This document shows positions 31,428 through 39,098 of a DNA stretch of 64,000 bases, one piece after another. The stretch is from contig NZ_SODP01000003.1 in assembly GCF_004365355.1 (NCBI RefSeq), positions 1,273,990 through 1,337,989 of the forward strand. The letters are read 5' to 3'. The notes below the pieces were generated by a model that ran no database searches, was not told the DNA's origin, and saw only the letters and a program-made list of their open reading frames with translations. The translations under genes were made by a program, and so were the position numbers. The stretch is from Kribbella pratensis (GTDB lineage Bacteria; Actinomycetota; Actinomycetes; Propionibacteriales; Kribbellaceae). How positions within the stretch are numbered: the first letter of the stretch is position 1; the number at the start of each line of letters is the position of its first letter.

Positions 31428-32124
31428 CCCGTGCCTGCAGGCCGTCGAGCAGTGCGTCGAGCCCGAAGACGAAGTTCTCGGTGAGCTCGCCGTCCAGGTC
31501 GACCGACGTACGGCGGCGGACCGACTCCTGCATCTGCGGGTAGTCGGTCGCGACGGACTGCGCCTGCTCGAGCATCTCGCTAACCCAGCTCTCCTCGGAG
31601 CGGCCGGACTTCCGGACCATCTCGCGGGTCGCGACCTCGGCGCTGACCGTGCCGAGCACGTACGACATCACGCTGCCCATGGCCAGATCGACCTCGTGTG
31701 GTGTGACGAACCCGGCCGCTCCGAACAGCACCAGGCCACGCTCGCCGAGCGCCATCGCGTTCGGCCCGATGCTCGGCCGCGTGTACATCACCTCGGGCAG
31801 CCACGGATGCCGTAGTACGGCGGAGCGCAGGCTGTGCCCGAACAACAGCGCCCCGCTCCGCCATCCGGCGAGCTCCGGCTCGGGCACGTCGATCTCGGCC
31901 CAGACCTGGTCGATGAGCAGGTCGATCAGATCGTCCTTGGTCGGCACGTGCCAGTAGAGGCTGGTCGCGCCGGAGCCGAGCCGGGCGGCGAGCTTGCGCA
32001 TGCTCAGCCCGGCGACGCCCTCGCTGTCCAGGATCTCCATCGCGTTCTTCACGATCTGCTCCCGGCTGAGCGTCTCGCGCGCCGGTGCAGCCGACCGTTG
32101 CCGGGTCCAGATCGTTTCCCTCAT
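31417..32124 (-). CDS. TetR-family repressor divergent from a DHA2 exporter
   Basis: 235 residues. The HTH is LSREQIVKNAMEILDSEGVAGLSMRKLAARLGSGATSLYWHVPTKDDLIDLLID; SLYWHVxxKDDLxDL is the exact wording of true TetR(A-H)-like repressors with the TetR_C_1 ligand domain. An optimal TAGGAT lies six bases before its start codon, which suggests leaderless transcription. A 41-bp palindrome in the 55-bp gap to the MFS gene overlaps both promoters. It should repress the exporter until its substrate binds. Confidence 0.93.
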   Translation of the reverse strand: MRETIWTRQRSAAPARETLSREQIVKNAMEILDSEGVAGLSMRKLAARLGSGATSLYWHVPTKDDLIDLLIDQVWAEIDVPEPELAGWRSGALLFGHSLRSAVLRHPWLPEVMYTRPSIGPNAMALGERGLVLFGAAGFVTPHEVDLAMGSVMSYVLGTVSAEVATREMVRKSGRSEESWVSEMLEQAQSVATDYPQMQESVRRRTSVDLDGELTENFVFGLDALLDGLQARVKK

Positions 32125-32141
32125 GCGCCCATCCTACAAAG

Positions 32142-32182
32142 CACTCGCACACCGTACGAGTTTGTCGTACAGTGTGCGAGTG
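32142..32182. promoter_or_regulatory. TetR operator overlapping the MFS start codon
   Basis: CACTCGCACACCGTACGA and its complement (17 of 18 pairs) are separated by five bases. The right arm contains TACAGT, a possible -10, and ends in the GTG start codon of the exporter. Binding would occlude the promoter and the initiation site. Confidence 0.85.
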
Positions 32183-33721
32183 ACTAGTACACCGTTCGAG
32201 TCGTCCGAATCCGAGTCGGTCGGGAATGCCGCGACCGGTCACCCGCGTCGCTGGTGGATCCTGCTGATCCTGTGCCTGAGCCTGATGGTCCTGGTCGTCG
32301 ACAACACCGTCCTCAACCTGGCGATCCCGTCGCTGATGCGCGATCTGGGCGCGACGCCCGCGGACATCCAGTGGGTGATCGACGCCTACATCCTGGCGTT
32401 CGCCGGACTGCTGCTGACGGCCGGAAGCCTGTCCGACCGGTTCGGCCGGCGGAAGATGCTGCTCCTGGGTCTGGTGGTCTTCGGCGCGGCCTCGCTGCTG
32501 GCGACCCTGGCCGACAATCCGTGGCAGCTGATCGCCTGCCGTTTCCTGATGGGCGTCGGCGGATCGCTGCTGATGCCGAGCACGCTGTCGCTGCTGTTCA
32601 CCGTGTTCCCGCCGGAGGAGCAGCGCAAGGCGATGGCCGGCTGGTCGATGGTCGCGATGCTCGGCGTGGTCGCCGGCCCGACCGTCGGTGGAGTGTTGCT
32701 GAACCACTTCTGGTGGGGCTCGATCTTCCTGCTGAACGTCCCGATCGCCCTGCTCGCGATCATCGGGACGCTGGCGCTGATCCCGGAGTCGAAGGGCCCC
32801 GCGCGTGACGTCGACCCGGTCGGCGCGGTGCTGACGATCGTCGGGATGGCATCGATCGTCTGGGCGATCGTGTCGATCCCGGCGCACGGCTGGGGCTCCG
32901 GCCGGGTGCTCGGTGGTCTCGCGGTCGGAGTGGTCGCGTTGACCGCCTTCGCGCTGTGGGAGAAGCGCAGTGAACACCCGATGGTGCCGCTCGCGCTGTT
33001 CCGGGATCGGCGGTTCAGTGGGACGAGCTTCTCGATCGTGCTGTTGTCGTTCACGGCGGGCGGGTTGCTGCTGGCGTTGACGCAGTACCTGCAGTTCGTG
33101 CTCGGGTACAGCCCGTTGAAGGCCGGGCTGGCCCTGATTCCGTACGCCGTTGCGGCGGCTGCGTTCAACGGCCTCGGCGCTGCGCTGGGCAAGAAGGTAG
33201 CGGACCGGACGCTGATCTCCCTCGGGCTGCTGATCATCGCGGGCAGCTTCGGGATCCTGACGCAGGTGTCCGACTCGAGCGGGTACGGGCTGTTGATCAT
33301 CGGCCTGCTGGTGATGGGCATCGGCGGTGGCCTGGCCGGACCGGCGGCGTACACGCTGTTGATGCAGGCCGTTCCGGCGGAGCACCGCGGCGTCGGCTCA
33401 GCGATGAACGACACCGTGCAGCAGACCGGGGCGGCGCTGTCGGTCGCCGTACTGGGCAGTGTGCTCGCGGCGGCGTACTCGTCGGCGCTGCCGGACTCCG
33501 TGCCCGATGCGGCTCGGAAGTCGATCGCAGACACCCTCGCGCTCGGCCCGGACTTCTTCGGCTCCGCGAAGCATGCCTTCATCGACGCGATGTCGATCTC
33601 GATGACCGTCGGCGCAGGCGGGGCGATCGCGGGCGCGGTGGTTGCGGTGGTGCTCCTCCCGCGCGACGAGGCCAAGATGCAGGACGCCGCTCCGGCGGCA
33701 GTGGACGACCCAGTGCACTGA
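32180..33721 (+). CDS. DHA2-family (EmrB/QacA) drug/proton antiporter
   Basis: 513 residues from GTG 32180; GTG 32174 is an alternative, and neither has a Shine-Dalgarno, so a leaderless mRNA is likely. About 14 transmembrane helices. Motif A is GSLSDRFGRRKMLLLG, motif C is SMVAMLGVVAGPTVGGVLLN, and the TM1 motif D is LDNTVLN-like VVDNTVLNLAIPSL. These identify the 14-TMS DHA2 group, which expels cationic dyes, antiseptics and antibiotics by proton exchange. It is the only evident target of the divergent TetR. Confidence 0.94.
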   Translation: MTSTPFESSESESVGNAATGHPRRWWILLILCLSLMVLVVDNTVLNLAIPSLMRDLGATPADIQWVIDAYILAFAGLLLTAGSLSDRFGRRKMLLLGLVVFGAASLLATLADNPWQLIACRFLMGVGGSLLMPSTLSLLFTVFPPEEQRKAMAGWSMVAMLGVVAGPTVGGVLLNHFWWGSIFLLNVPIALLAIIGTLALIPESKGPARDVDPVGAVLTIVGMASIVWAIVSIPAHGWGSGRVLGGLAVGVVALTAFALWEKRSEHPMVPLALFRDRRFSGTSFSIVLLSFTAGGLLLALTQYLQFVLGYSPLKAGLALIPYAVAAAAFNGLGAALGKKVADRTLISLGLLIIAGSFGILTQVSDSSGYGLLIIGLLVMGIGGGLAGPAAYTLLMQAVPAEHRGVGSAMNDTVQQTGAALSVAVLGSVLAAAYSSALPDSVPDAARKSIADTLALGPDFFGSAKHAFIDAMSISMTVGAGGAIAGAVVAVVLLPRDEAKMQDAAPAAVDDPVH

Positions 33722-33733
33722 CAGCATGCGGGT

Positions 33734-34048
33734 ATGCAGGACGCCCAGGGGATCGTGAACCTGATGCTCGTCGTAGTACTCGGCCTGATACCGGTCGCCC
33801 TCGTCACGTTGATCGTCGGTCGGTGGAGATCCCAGCGGTTCGTCCTCAAATGGGCTCAGGCGGCCGGCATCCTGTCGGCCGCCCTGTCCACGGGATACCT
33901 CCTCGCCGGGGCAGCCTGCCTCATTCTCGAAAGCCGCACTCCGACCCCGACGTACCCGCTCTTCCTCCTACCGGTCGGCGGCGTCGCCCTGGCGACCTCC
34001 CTGGCAATCCTCGTCACCACCATCCGAACCAGGTGGCGGATGGGTTGA
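33734..34048 (+). CDS. Small membrane protein, function unknown
   Basis: 104 residues with three predicted transmembrane segments (about 9-29, 42-66 and 78-96) joined by short loops (VGRWRSQRF; ESRTPTPTYP). It starts 12 bp after the exporter stop and may be co-transcribed with it. No motif is recognised. The GC content and codon use look like those of its neighbours, and the frame is well supported, but nothing indicates a role. Confidence 0.6.
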   Translation: MQDAQGIVNLMLVVVLGLIPVALVTLIVGRWRSQRFVLKWAQAAGILSAALSTGYLLAGAACLILESRTPTPTYPLFLLPVGGVALATSLAILVTTIRTRWRMG

Positions 34049-34116
34049 GTCGTTCTTGTCCACAGCGCGAGGACCGGACCGAGCGCGAACGGCGCGACGA
34101 CTGCATCTTGTTCGGT

Positions 34117-35136
34117 GTGACGGAGAGCATCGAGACTTTCGCGGAGGTGCGTCGGCGCCAGGCGGGAGCGTTCAGCCGAGAGCAGGCGATGACGCACGGA
34201 ATCACCGACAGGGTGCTGCAGGGACGCTGCCGGGCACGGCAGGCGCAGCGGGTTCATACAGGTGTGTACGCCGACTTCACCGGACCGCTGCCCTGGGAGA
34301 CCCGGATGTGGGCAGCATGGCTGGCATGTGGGCTGGGCGCGGCGCTGACCGGAGCGACCGCGCTCCGTATGTACGGCATCGCAGGGGACTGGGACGACCG
34401 GATCCATGTCGCAGTGCCGCACTCGCGGCGGGTCGGTCGGAGGTTCGGGATCGTCATCTCCCGGCACCGGGACCTGTCCTCGCTCGTGCACTCGTCTCGC
34501 CAACCGCCGGCGGTTCGACTGGAGGTCGCGGTGCTGATCGCCGCCGGCGCAGAACAGGATGTGTCGAAACGAGCCGCCGTACTGTTCGACGCGTGTCGGC
34601 AGCGCCGGACGACACCGGCGCGATTGCTGGCCGAGCTGGCTTTGCTGCCGGTACTGCCCGGCCGCCGGGTCATCGGGCGGATCCTGGCGGAGGCGGCCGA
34701 AGGGGTTCAGTCGTTCCTCGAGCAGGCGTACCTCCGGCGCGTCGAGCGCGCTCACGGCCTGCCGCGGGCGCGACGGCAGGTCCGCGCCACCGACAGCGGT
34801 GCAGTCGTCTATCGGGACTCGGAGTACACGCCGTACGACGTGATCGTCGAGCTCGACGGCCGCGCCGGCCACGCGGACTCGATCAGTCGCTGGCGTGACA
34901 TGACCAGGGACAACGCCGCCGCGACGACCGGCAAGGTGACGCTGCGCTTCGGCTACCAGGTGGTCAGCCGGCCATGCCAAGCGGCGTCGCAGGTAGCCGC
35001 CACCCTCCACCTCCACGGCTGGCCCGGCCACCCCCACCCCTGCTCCCCCACCTGCCCCCTCCCTCCCGTCCCGTCCAGCAAGGTTGGGGAGGATCTTGTA
35101 CCAAATCGGGGGCAAAATCCTCCCCAACCTGGGTGA
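34117..35136 (+). CDS. AbiEi-like/DUF559-type protein, solitary
   Basis: 339 residues from GTG 34117. The N-terminal winged helix SREQAMTHGITDRVLQGRCRARQAQRVHTGVYADFTGPL is the AbiEi antitoxin_4 type. The middle holds LTGATALRMYGI and IHVAVPHSRR, and the C-terminus a Vsr/DUF559-like restriction fold (YDVIVELDGRAGHADSISRWRDMTRDNAAA, with the acidic E-L-D-G). Such proteins are abundant in Nocardioides and Kribbella and usually lack an adjacent AbiEii toxin, as here. An endonuclease-like function is possible but unproven. The last 18 residues are read from a palindrome, so the C-terminus is probably unconserved. Confidence 0.75.
   Translation: MTESIETFAEVRRRQAGAFSREQAMTHGITDRVLQGRCRARQAQRVHTGVYADFTGPLPWETRMWAAWLACGLGAALTGATALRMYGIAGDWDDRIHVAVPHSRRVGRRFGIVISRHRDLSSLVHSSRQPPAVRLEVAVLIAAGAEQDVSKRAAVLFDACRQRRTTPARLLAELALLPVLPGRRVIGRILAEAAEGVQSFLEQAYLRRVERAHGLPRARRQVRATDSGAVVYRDSEYTPYDVIVELDGRAGHADSISRWRDMTRDNAAATTGKVTLRFGYQVVSRPCQAASQVAATLHLHGWPGHPHPCSPTCPLPPVPSSKVGEDLVPNRGQNPPQPG
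35081..35130. terminator. Hairpin at the 3' end of the AbiEi-like gene
   Basis: AGGTTGGGGAGGAT (35081-35094) is perfectly complementary to ATCCTCCCCAACCT (35117-35130), with a 22-base loop. It overlaps the gene's last codons and precedes the stop by six bases. Confidence 0.65.
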
Positions 35137-35280
35137 GGCGCGGGGTGCGCGCGGGGTGGGCGCGGGGGTGGGCGCGGGGGTGGGCGTGTGGGTGGGCGTG
35201 TGGGTGGGCGTGGGGTGTGGGCGTGGGGTGTGGGCGCGGGGGTGGGTGTGTGGGTGTGGGGTGGGGTTGTGGACAGCCGA
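35137..35280 (+). repeat. G-rich GGGTGTGGGCG tract
   Basis: About 140 bases almost without C runs or A, made of degenerate GGGTGGGCGTGTGGGTGGGCG units. The + strand has many GGG runs at short spacing and could form G-quadruplexes. It occupies most of the gap upstream of pheS; after it come AATTCG/CGAATT half-sites and the pheS leader. Confidence 0.85.
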
Positions 35281-35345
35281 TTCACGCTCTTGGGGTTCGG
35301 GTTTCTAGACTGCAATTCGCAGAAGTTCCGAATTGAGAGCGAGCC

Positions 35346-36455
35346 ATGTCCGGTCCCAACACTGATTACGACCCGGTCGAAGTGACGCCGCTGCATGCCG
35401 AAGAGGTGGAGCGGACCCGCGACGAGGCGCTGAAGGCGTTTACCGAGGCGGCCGATCTGGCTGCCCTGCAGGAAGCCAAGTCCACCCACCTCGGCGACAA
35501 GTCGCCGATCGTGCTGGCCAACCGGGAGATCGGCGCGCTGCCGCCGCAGGCCCGCAAGGAGGCCGGTCAGCGGATCGGCGCGGCCCGGAAGGCGATCAAC
35601 GAGGGCTTCGCGTCCCGGCTGGCCGTCCTCGAGGCCGAGCACGAGGAGCAGATGCTCGCCACCGAGCGTGTCGACGTCACGCTGCCGTGGCACACCCCCG
35701 AGCTCGGCGCGCGGCACCCGCTCTCGCTGATCTCCGAGCAGGTCGCGGATGTCTTCACCGCGCTCGGCTGGGACGTCGCCGAGGGTCCCGAGGTCGAGGC
35801 CGAGTGGCTCAACTTCGACGCGCTGAACTTCCAGCCCGACCACCCGGCGCGGCAGATGCAGGACACGTTCTTCGTCGAGCCGGCCGGCTCCGGGAAGGTC
35901 CTGCGCACCCACACCTCGCCGGTGCAGGCGCGCTCGATGCTGAGCCGCAAGCCCCCGATCTACGTGATCTGCCCGGGCCGCGTGTTCCGCACCGACGAGC
36001 TCGACGCGACCCACACGCCGGTCTTCAACCAGGTCGAGGGCCTGGTCGTGGACGAAGGCATCACGCTCGCGCACCTCAAGGGCACGCTCGACCACTTCGT
36101 CGTCTCGATGTTCGGCGAGGGCCTCGAGGCGCGCCTCCGGCCGAACTTCTTCCCGTTCACCGAGCCGTCGGCCGAGGTCGACCTGAAGTGCTTCGTCTGC
36201 CGCGGCGCGTCCGTCGGCAACCCGGACCGCCCGTGCCGCACCTGTGGCAGCGAGGGCTGGATCGAGTGGGGCGGCTGCGGCGTGGTGAACCCGCGGGTCC
36301 TGCAGGCCAACGGCATCGACACGGATCGGTACTCCGGATTCGCCTTCGGCATGGGCCTGGAGCGGACGCTGATGTTCCGCAACGGCGTCGAGGACATGCG
36401 GGACATGGTCGAGGGTGACGTGCGGTTCAGCCGCCAGTTCGGGATGGAGATCTGA
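35346..36455 (+). CDS. pheS: Phenylalanyl-tRNA synthetase alpha subunit
   Basis: 369 residues. The N-terminal coiled coil (THLGDKSPIVLANREIGALPPQARKEAGQRIG) binds tRNA. The class II catalytic core shows motif 2 (RTHTSPVQARSM and ICPGRVFRTDELDATHTPVFNQVEGL) and motif 3 (FGMGLERTLMFRNGVEDMRD). A CxxC...CxxC insertion (CFVCRGASVGNPDRPCRTCG) is a zinc ribbon-like loop found in actinobacterial PheS. The TGA overlaps the pheT ATG by one base (TGATG), which coordinates alpha2beta2 assembly. No T-box is visible upstream. Confidence 0.97.
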   Translation: MSGPNTDYDPVEVTPLHAEEVERTRDEALKAFTEAADLAALQEAKSTHLGDKSPIVLANREIGALPPQARKEAGQRIGAARKAINEGFASRLAVLEAEHEEQMLATERVDVTLPWHTPELGARHPLSLISEQVADVFTALGWDVAEGPEVEAEWLNFDALNFQPDHPARQMQDTFFVEPAGSGKVLRTHTSPVQARSMLSRKPPIYVICPGRVFRTDELDATHTPVFNQVEGLVVDEGITLAHLKGTLDHFVVSMFGEGLEARLRPNFFPFTEPSAEVDLKCFVCRGASVGNPDRPCRTCGSEGWIEWGGCGVVNPRVLQANGIDTDRYSGFAFGMGLERTLMFRNGVEDMRDMVEGDVRFSRQFGMEI

Positions 36456-39094
36456 TGCGGGTCCCACTGTCATGGCTTCGTGAGTACGTCGACCTCCCAG
36501 CCGGGGTGACCGGCCGCGACGTCGGGGAGAAGCTGATCCGGGCCGGCCTCGAGGTCGAGACCGTCGAGGAGTCCGACCTGACGGGTCCGCTCGTGGTCGG
36601 CAAGGTGCTGACCTTCGAGGACGAGCCGCAGAAGAACGGCAAGACGATCCGCTGGTGCTCGCTCGACATCGGCAAGGACGAGCCGCAGTGGGTCGTCTGC
36701 GGTGCGAACAACTTCGCGGTCGGCGATCTCGTGGTCGTCGTGCTGCCGGGTGCGGTGCTGCCCGGCGGCTTCGCGATCTCCGCGCGGAAGACGTACGGGC
36801 ATGTCTCCAACGGGATGATCTGCTCGAGCCAGGAGCTCGGCCTGGGCGACGACGGTACGCACGGCATCGTCGTGCTGGAGCCGGGCGAGGCCACGCCGGG
36901 TGACGACGCGATCGAGCTGCTCGCGCTGAAGGACGACGTGCTCGATATCGCGGTGACGCCGGATCGCGGGTACTGCCTGTCGATCCGCGGCGTCGCGCGC
37001 GAGGCAGCGACGGCGTACGGCGTTGCGCTGAAGGATCCTGCGGAGCTGGCACTGGACGGGTCCGGCTCGGGTGGTTACCCGGTGCGGGTCGACGACCCCG
37101 AGGCGTGCAGCGTGTTCGTCACGCGGACGGTGACCGGGATCGACGCCAAGGCGTTGTCGCCGCGGTGGATGCAGAAGCGGCTGCTCGCGTCCGGGATGCG
37201 GCCGATCTCGATCGGGGTCGACGTCGCGAACTACGTGATGCTCGAGCTCGGTCAGCCGATCCACACCTACGACAAGGCGCGGCTGTCCGGCGAGATCGTC
37301 GTACGCCGGGCAAACGCCGGCGAGAAGCTGATGACGCTCGACGACCAGACCCGCGAACTGGACGTCGAGGACCTGCTGATCACCGACGACTCCGGCGCGA
37401 TCGGTGTCGCCGGCGTGATGGGCGGTGCGTCCACGGAGATCTCCGACGCGACCACCGACGTGGTGATCGAGGCCGCGCACTTCGACCCGATCGTGATCGC
37501 GCGCGCGTCCCGCCGGCACAAGCTGTCGTCGGAGGCATCCCGCCGGTTCGAGCGCGAGGTAGACCCACTGCTCCCGAGGTACGCCGCCCAACGCGTAGCC
37601 GACCTCCTCGGCGAGTACGCGGGCGGCACGATCCTCCCCGAAGAAACCGTCGTAGACACCCACACACTGCCCGAGCCGGTAACCATCCGAGCCGACCACG
37701 CAGCGCGGGTGGCAGGTGCTCCAATCACCATCGAGGAGACGCTGCAGCATCTGCGGTCGGTCGGATGCACGGTCGACCGCGCGGCTGCGGACGCGGTGCC
37801 CGCGCCGCTCGCGGCAGGCGTTCACGCCCCAGCGCTCGTGATCCCCGCGCCGGCCCGGCCTGCGGCCGGGCCGGCGCGGGGGGAAGCAGAAGGCGGCGCG
37901 GCGGCCGGTGGGTCGGCGGTGGCGGCTGAGCTCGTGGGTGATGATCTGCTGACTGTTACCCCGCCGTCGTGGCGGCCGGATTTGCGGGATCCTAATGACT
38001 TTGCCGAAGAGGCTATTCGGTTGTTCGGGTTCGACAATGTGCCGTCGATCCTGCCGGCCGCGCCTGGTGGGCAGGGGCTGACTGTTTCGCAGAAGCGCCG
38101 GCGGAAGGTGGCGACCGCGCTGGTTGGTGCGGGGCTGACGGAAGTGGTGTCGTACCCGTTCACCGGTGAGGCCGACTTCGACGCGATGGGTCTGCCCGCC
38201 GACGACCCACGCCGTACGACGGTGAAGTTGGTCAACCCGATCTCCGACGAAGAGCCGTCGATGCAGACCATGCTGCTGTCGACGCTCCTGCGCACCGCCG
38301 AGCGCAACGTCGGCCGCGGGGCAACGGATCTCGCGATCTTCCAGACCGGGCTCGTCTTCCTTCCGAAGGCGGAGACGAAGCCCGCGCCGCTTCCGTCGGT
38401 CGCGCACCGCCCGAGCGACGCCGAGATCCAATCGCTGTACGACGCGCTCCCGGACCAGCCGCTGCATATCGGTGTAGTGCTGACCGGTTTGCGGACCCCG
38501 ACCGGTTGGTGGGGCAAGGGCCGTCCGGCCGGCTGGGCCGACGCGGTGCAGATCGCCCGGCTGATCGCGTCGGCGGTCGGCGTCGAGCCGGTCGTGACGA
38601 ACGTCGAGCTCGCGCCGTGGCACCCCGGCCGGTGCGCGCAGTTCGCCATCGGCGGCCCGGACGGCAAGGTCGTCGGCCACGCGGGTGAGCTGCACCCGAA
38701 GGTCTGCCAGGCGTTCGGCCTGCCGGCCCGGTCGAGTGCGGTCGAGCTCGATCTCGAAGCGCTGATCGCGGCCGGTCCCGAGTCGATCACCGCGCACCCC
38801 TTCTCGTCGTACCCGGTGGCCAAGGAGGACGTGGCGCTGATCGTCGCGGCCGACGTGCCCGCGGCGGACGTGCAGGCTGCGCTGGCCGAGGGCGCGGGCG
38901 AGCTGTTGGAGTCGGTGCGGCTGTTCGACGTGTACACCGGCGAGCAGATCGGCGAAGGCAAGAAGTCGCTCGCGTTCGCGCTGCGCTTCCGGGCACCTGA
39001 CCGGACTCTCAAGGAGAGCGAGGTCGCCGCCGCGCGGCAGGCCGCCGTCCAAGTGGCCGTCGACCGCTTCAACGCCGTCCAACGGGTCGGCTGA
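36455..39094 (+). CDS. pheT: Phenylalanyl-tRNA synthetase beta subunit with an unusual internal insertion
   Basis: 879 residues, about 45-50 longer than expected. Domains in order: B1 (MRVPLSWLREYVDLPAG), the tRNA-binding OB fold (VVGKVLTFEDEP to VCGANNF), B3/B4 editing domain (MLELGQPIHTYDKARL; GVAGVMGGASTEIS), B5 (HLRSVGCTVD and TVTPPSWRPDLRDPNDFAEEAIRLFGFDNVPSI), B6/7 core and a C-terminal FDX-ACB domain (FSSYPVAKEDVALIV to FALRFRAPDRTLKESEV). Between GCTVD and LLTVTPPSW, about residues 446-494 are Ala/Pro/Gly-rich and include an 18-bp perfect DNA hairpin. That loop is probably tolerated at the B5 surface. Confidence 0.96.
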   Translation: MRVPLSWLREYVDLPAGVTGRDVGEKLIRAGLEVETVEESDLTGPLVVGKVLTFEDEPQKNGKTIRWCSLDIGKDEPQWVVCGANNFAVGDLVVVVLPGAVLPGGFAISARKTYGHVSNGMICSSQELGLGDDGTHGIVVLEPGEATPGDDAIELLALKDDVLDIAVTPDRGYCLSIRGVAREAATAYGVALKDPAELALDGSGSGGYPVRVDDPEACSVFVTRTVTGIDAKALSPRWMQKRLLASGMRPISIGVDVANYVMLELGQPIHTYDKARLSGEIVVRRANAGEKLMTLDDQTRELDVEDLLITDDSGAIGVAGVMGGASTEISDATTDVVIEAAHFDPIVIARASRRHKLSSEASRRFEREVDPLLPRYAAQRVADLLGEYAGGTILPEETVVDTHTLPEPVTIRADHAARVAGAPITIEETLQHLRSVGCTVDRAAADAVPAPLAAGVHAPALVIPAPARPAAGPARGEAEGGAAAGGSAVAAELVGDDLLTVTPPSWRPDLRDPNDFAEEAIRLFGFDNVPSILPAAPGGQGLTVSQKRRRKVATALVGAGLTEVVSYPFTGEADFDAMGLPADDPRRTTVKLVNPISDEEPSMQTMLLSTLLRTAERNVGRGATDLAIFQTGLVFLPKAETKPAPLPSVAHRPSDAEIQSLYDALPDQPLHIGVVLTGLRTPTGWWGKGRPAGWADAVQIARLIASAVGVEPVVTNVELAPWHPGRCAQFAIGGPDGKVVGHAGELHPKVCQAFGLPARSSAVELDLEALIAAGPESITAHPFSSYPVAKEDVALIVAADVPAADVQAALAEGAGELLESVRLFDVYTGEQIGEGKKSLAFALRFRAPDRTLKESEVAAARQAAVQVAVDRFNAVQRVG
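37843..37881. repeat. Perfect 18-bp GC hairpin inside pheT
   Basis: CCCCGCGCCGGCCCGGCC at 37843-37860 and its exact complement at 37864-37881 are separated by TGC. It is pure G/C and therefore extremely stable. It encodes PAPARPAAGPARG within the extra loop of PheT. Confidence 0.9.
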
Positions 39095-39098
39095 CGTC

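Noticed and set aside
34117..35136. Complete AbiE type IV toxin-antitoxin system
   Set aside because: No nucleotidyltransferase (AbiEii) gene is adjacent; the next genes are pheS and pheT.
35137..35345. T-box riboswitch upstream of pheS
   Set aside because: No T-box sequence or specifier hairpin is visible; the gap is mostly a G-rich repeat.
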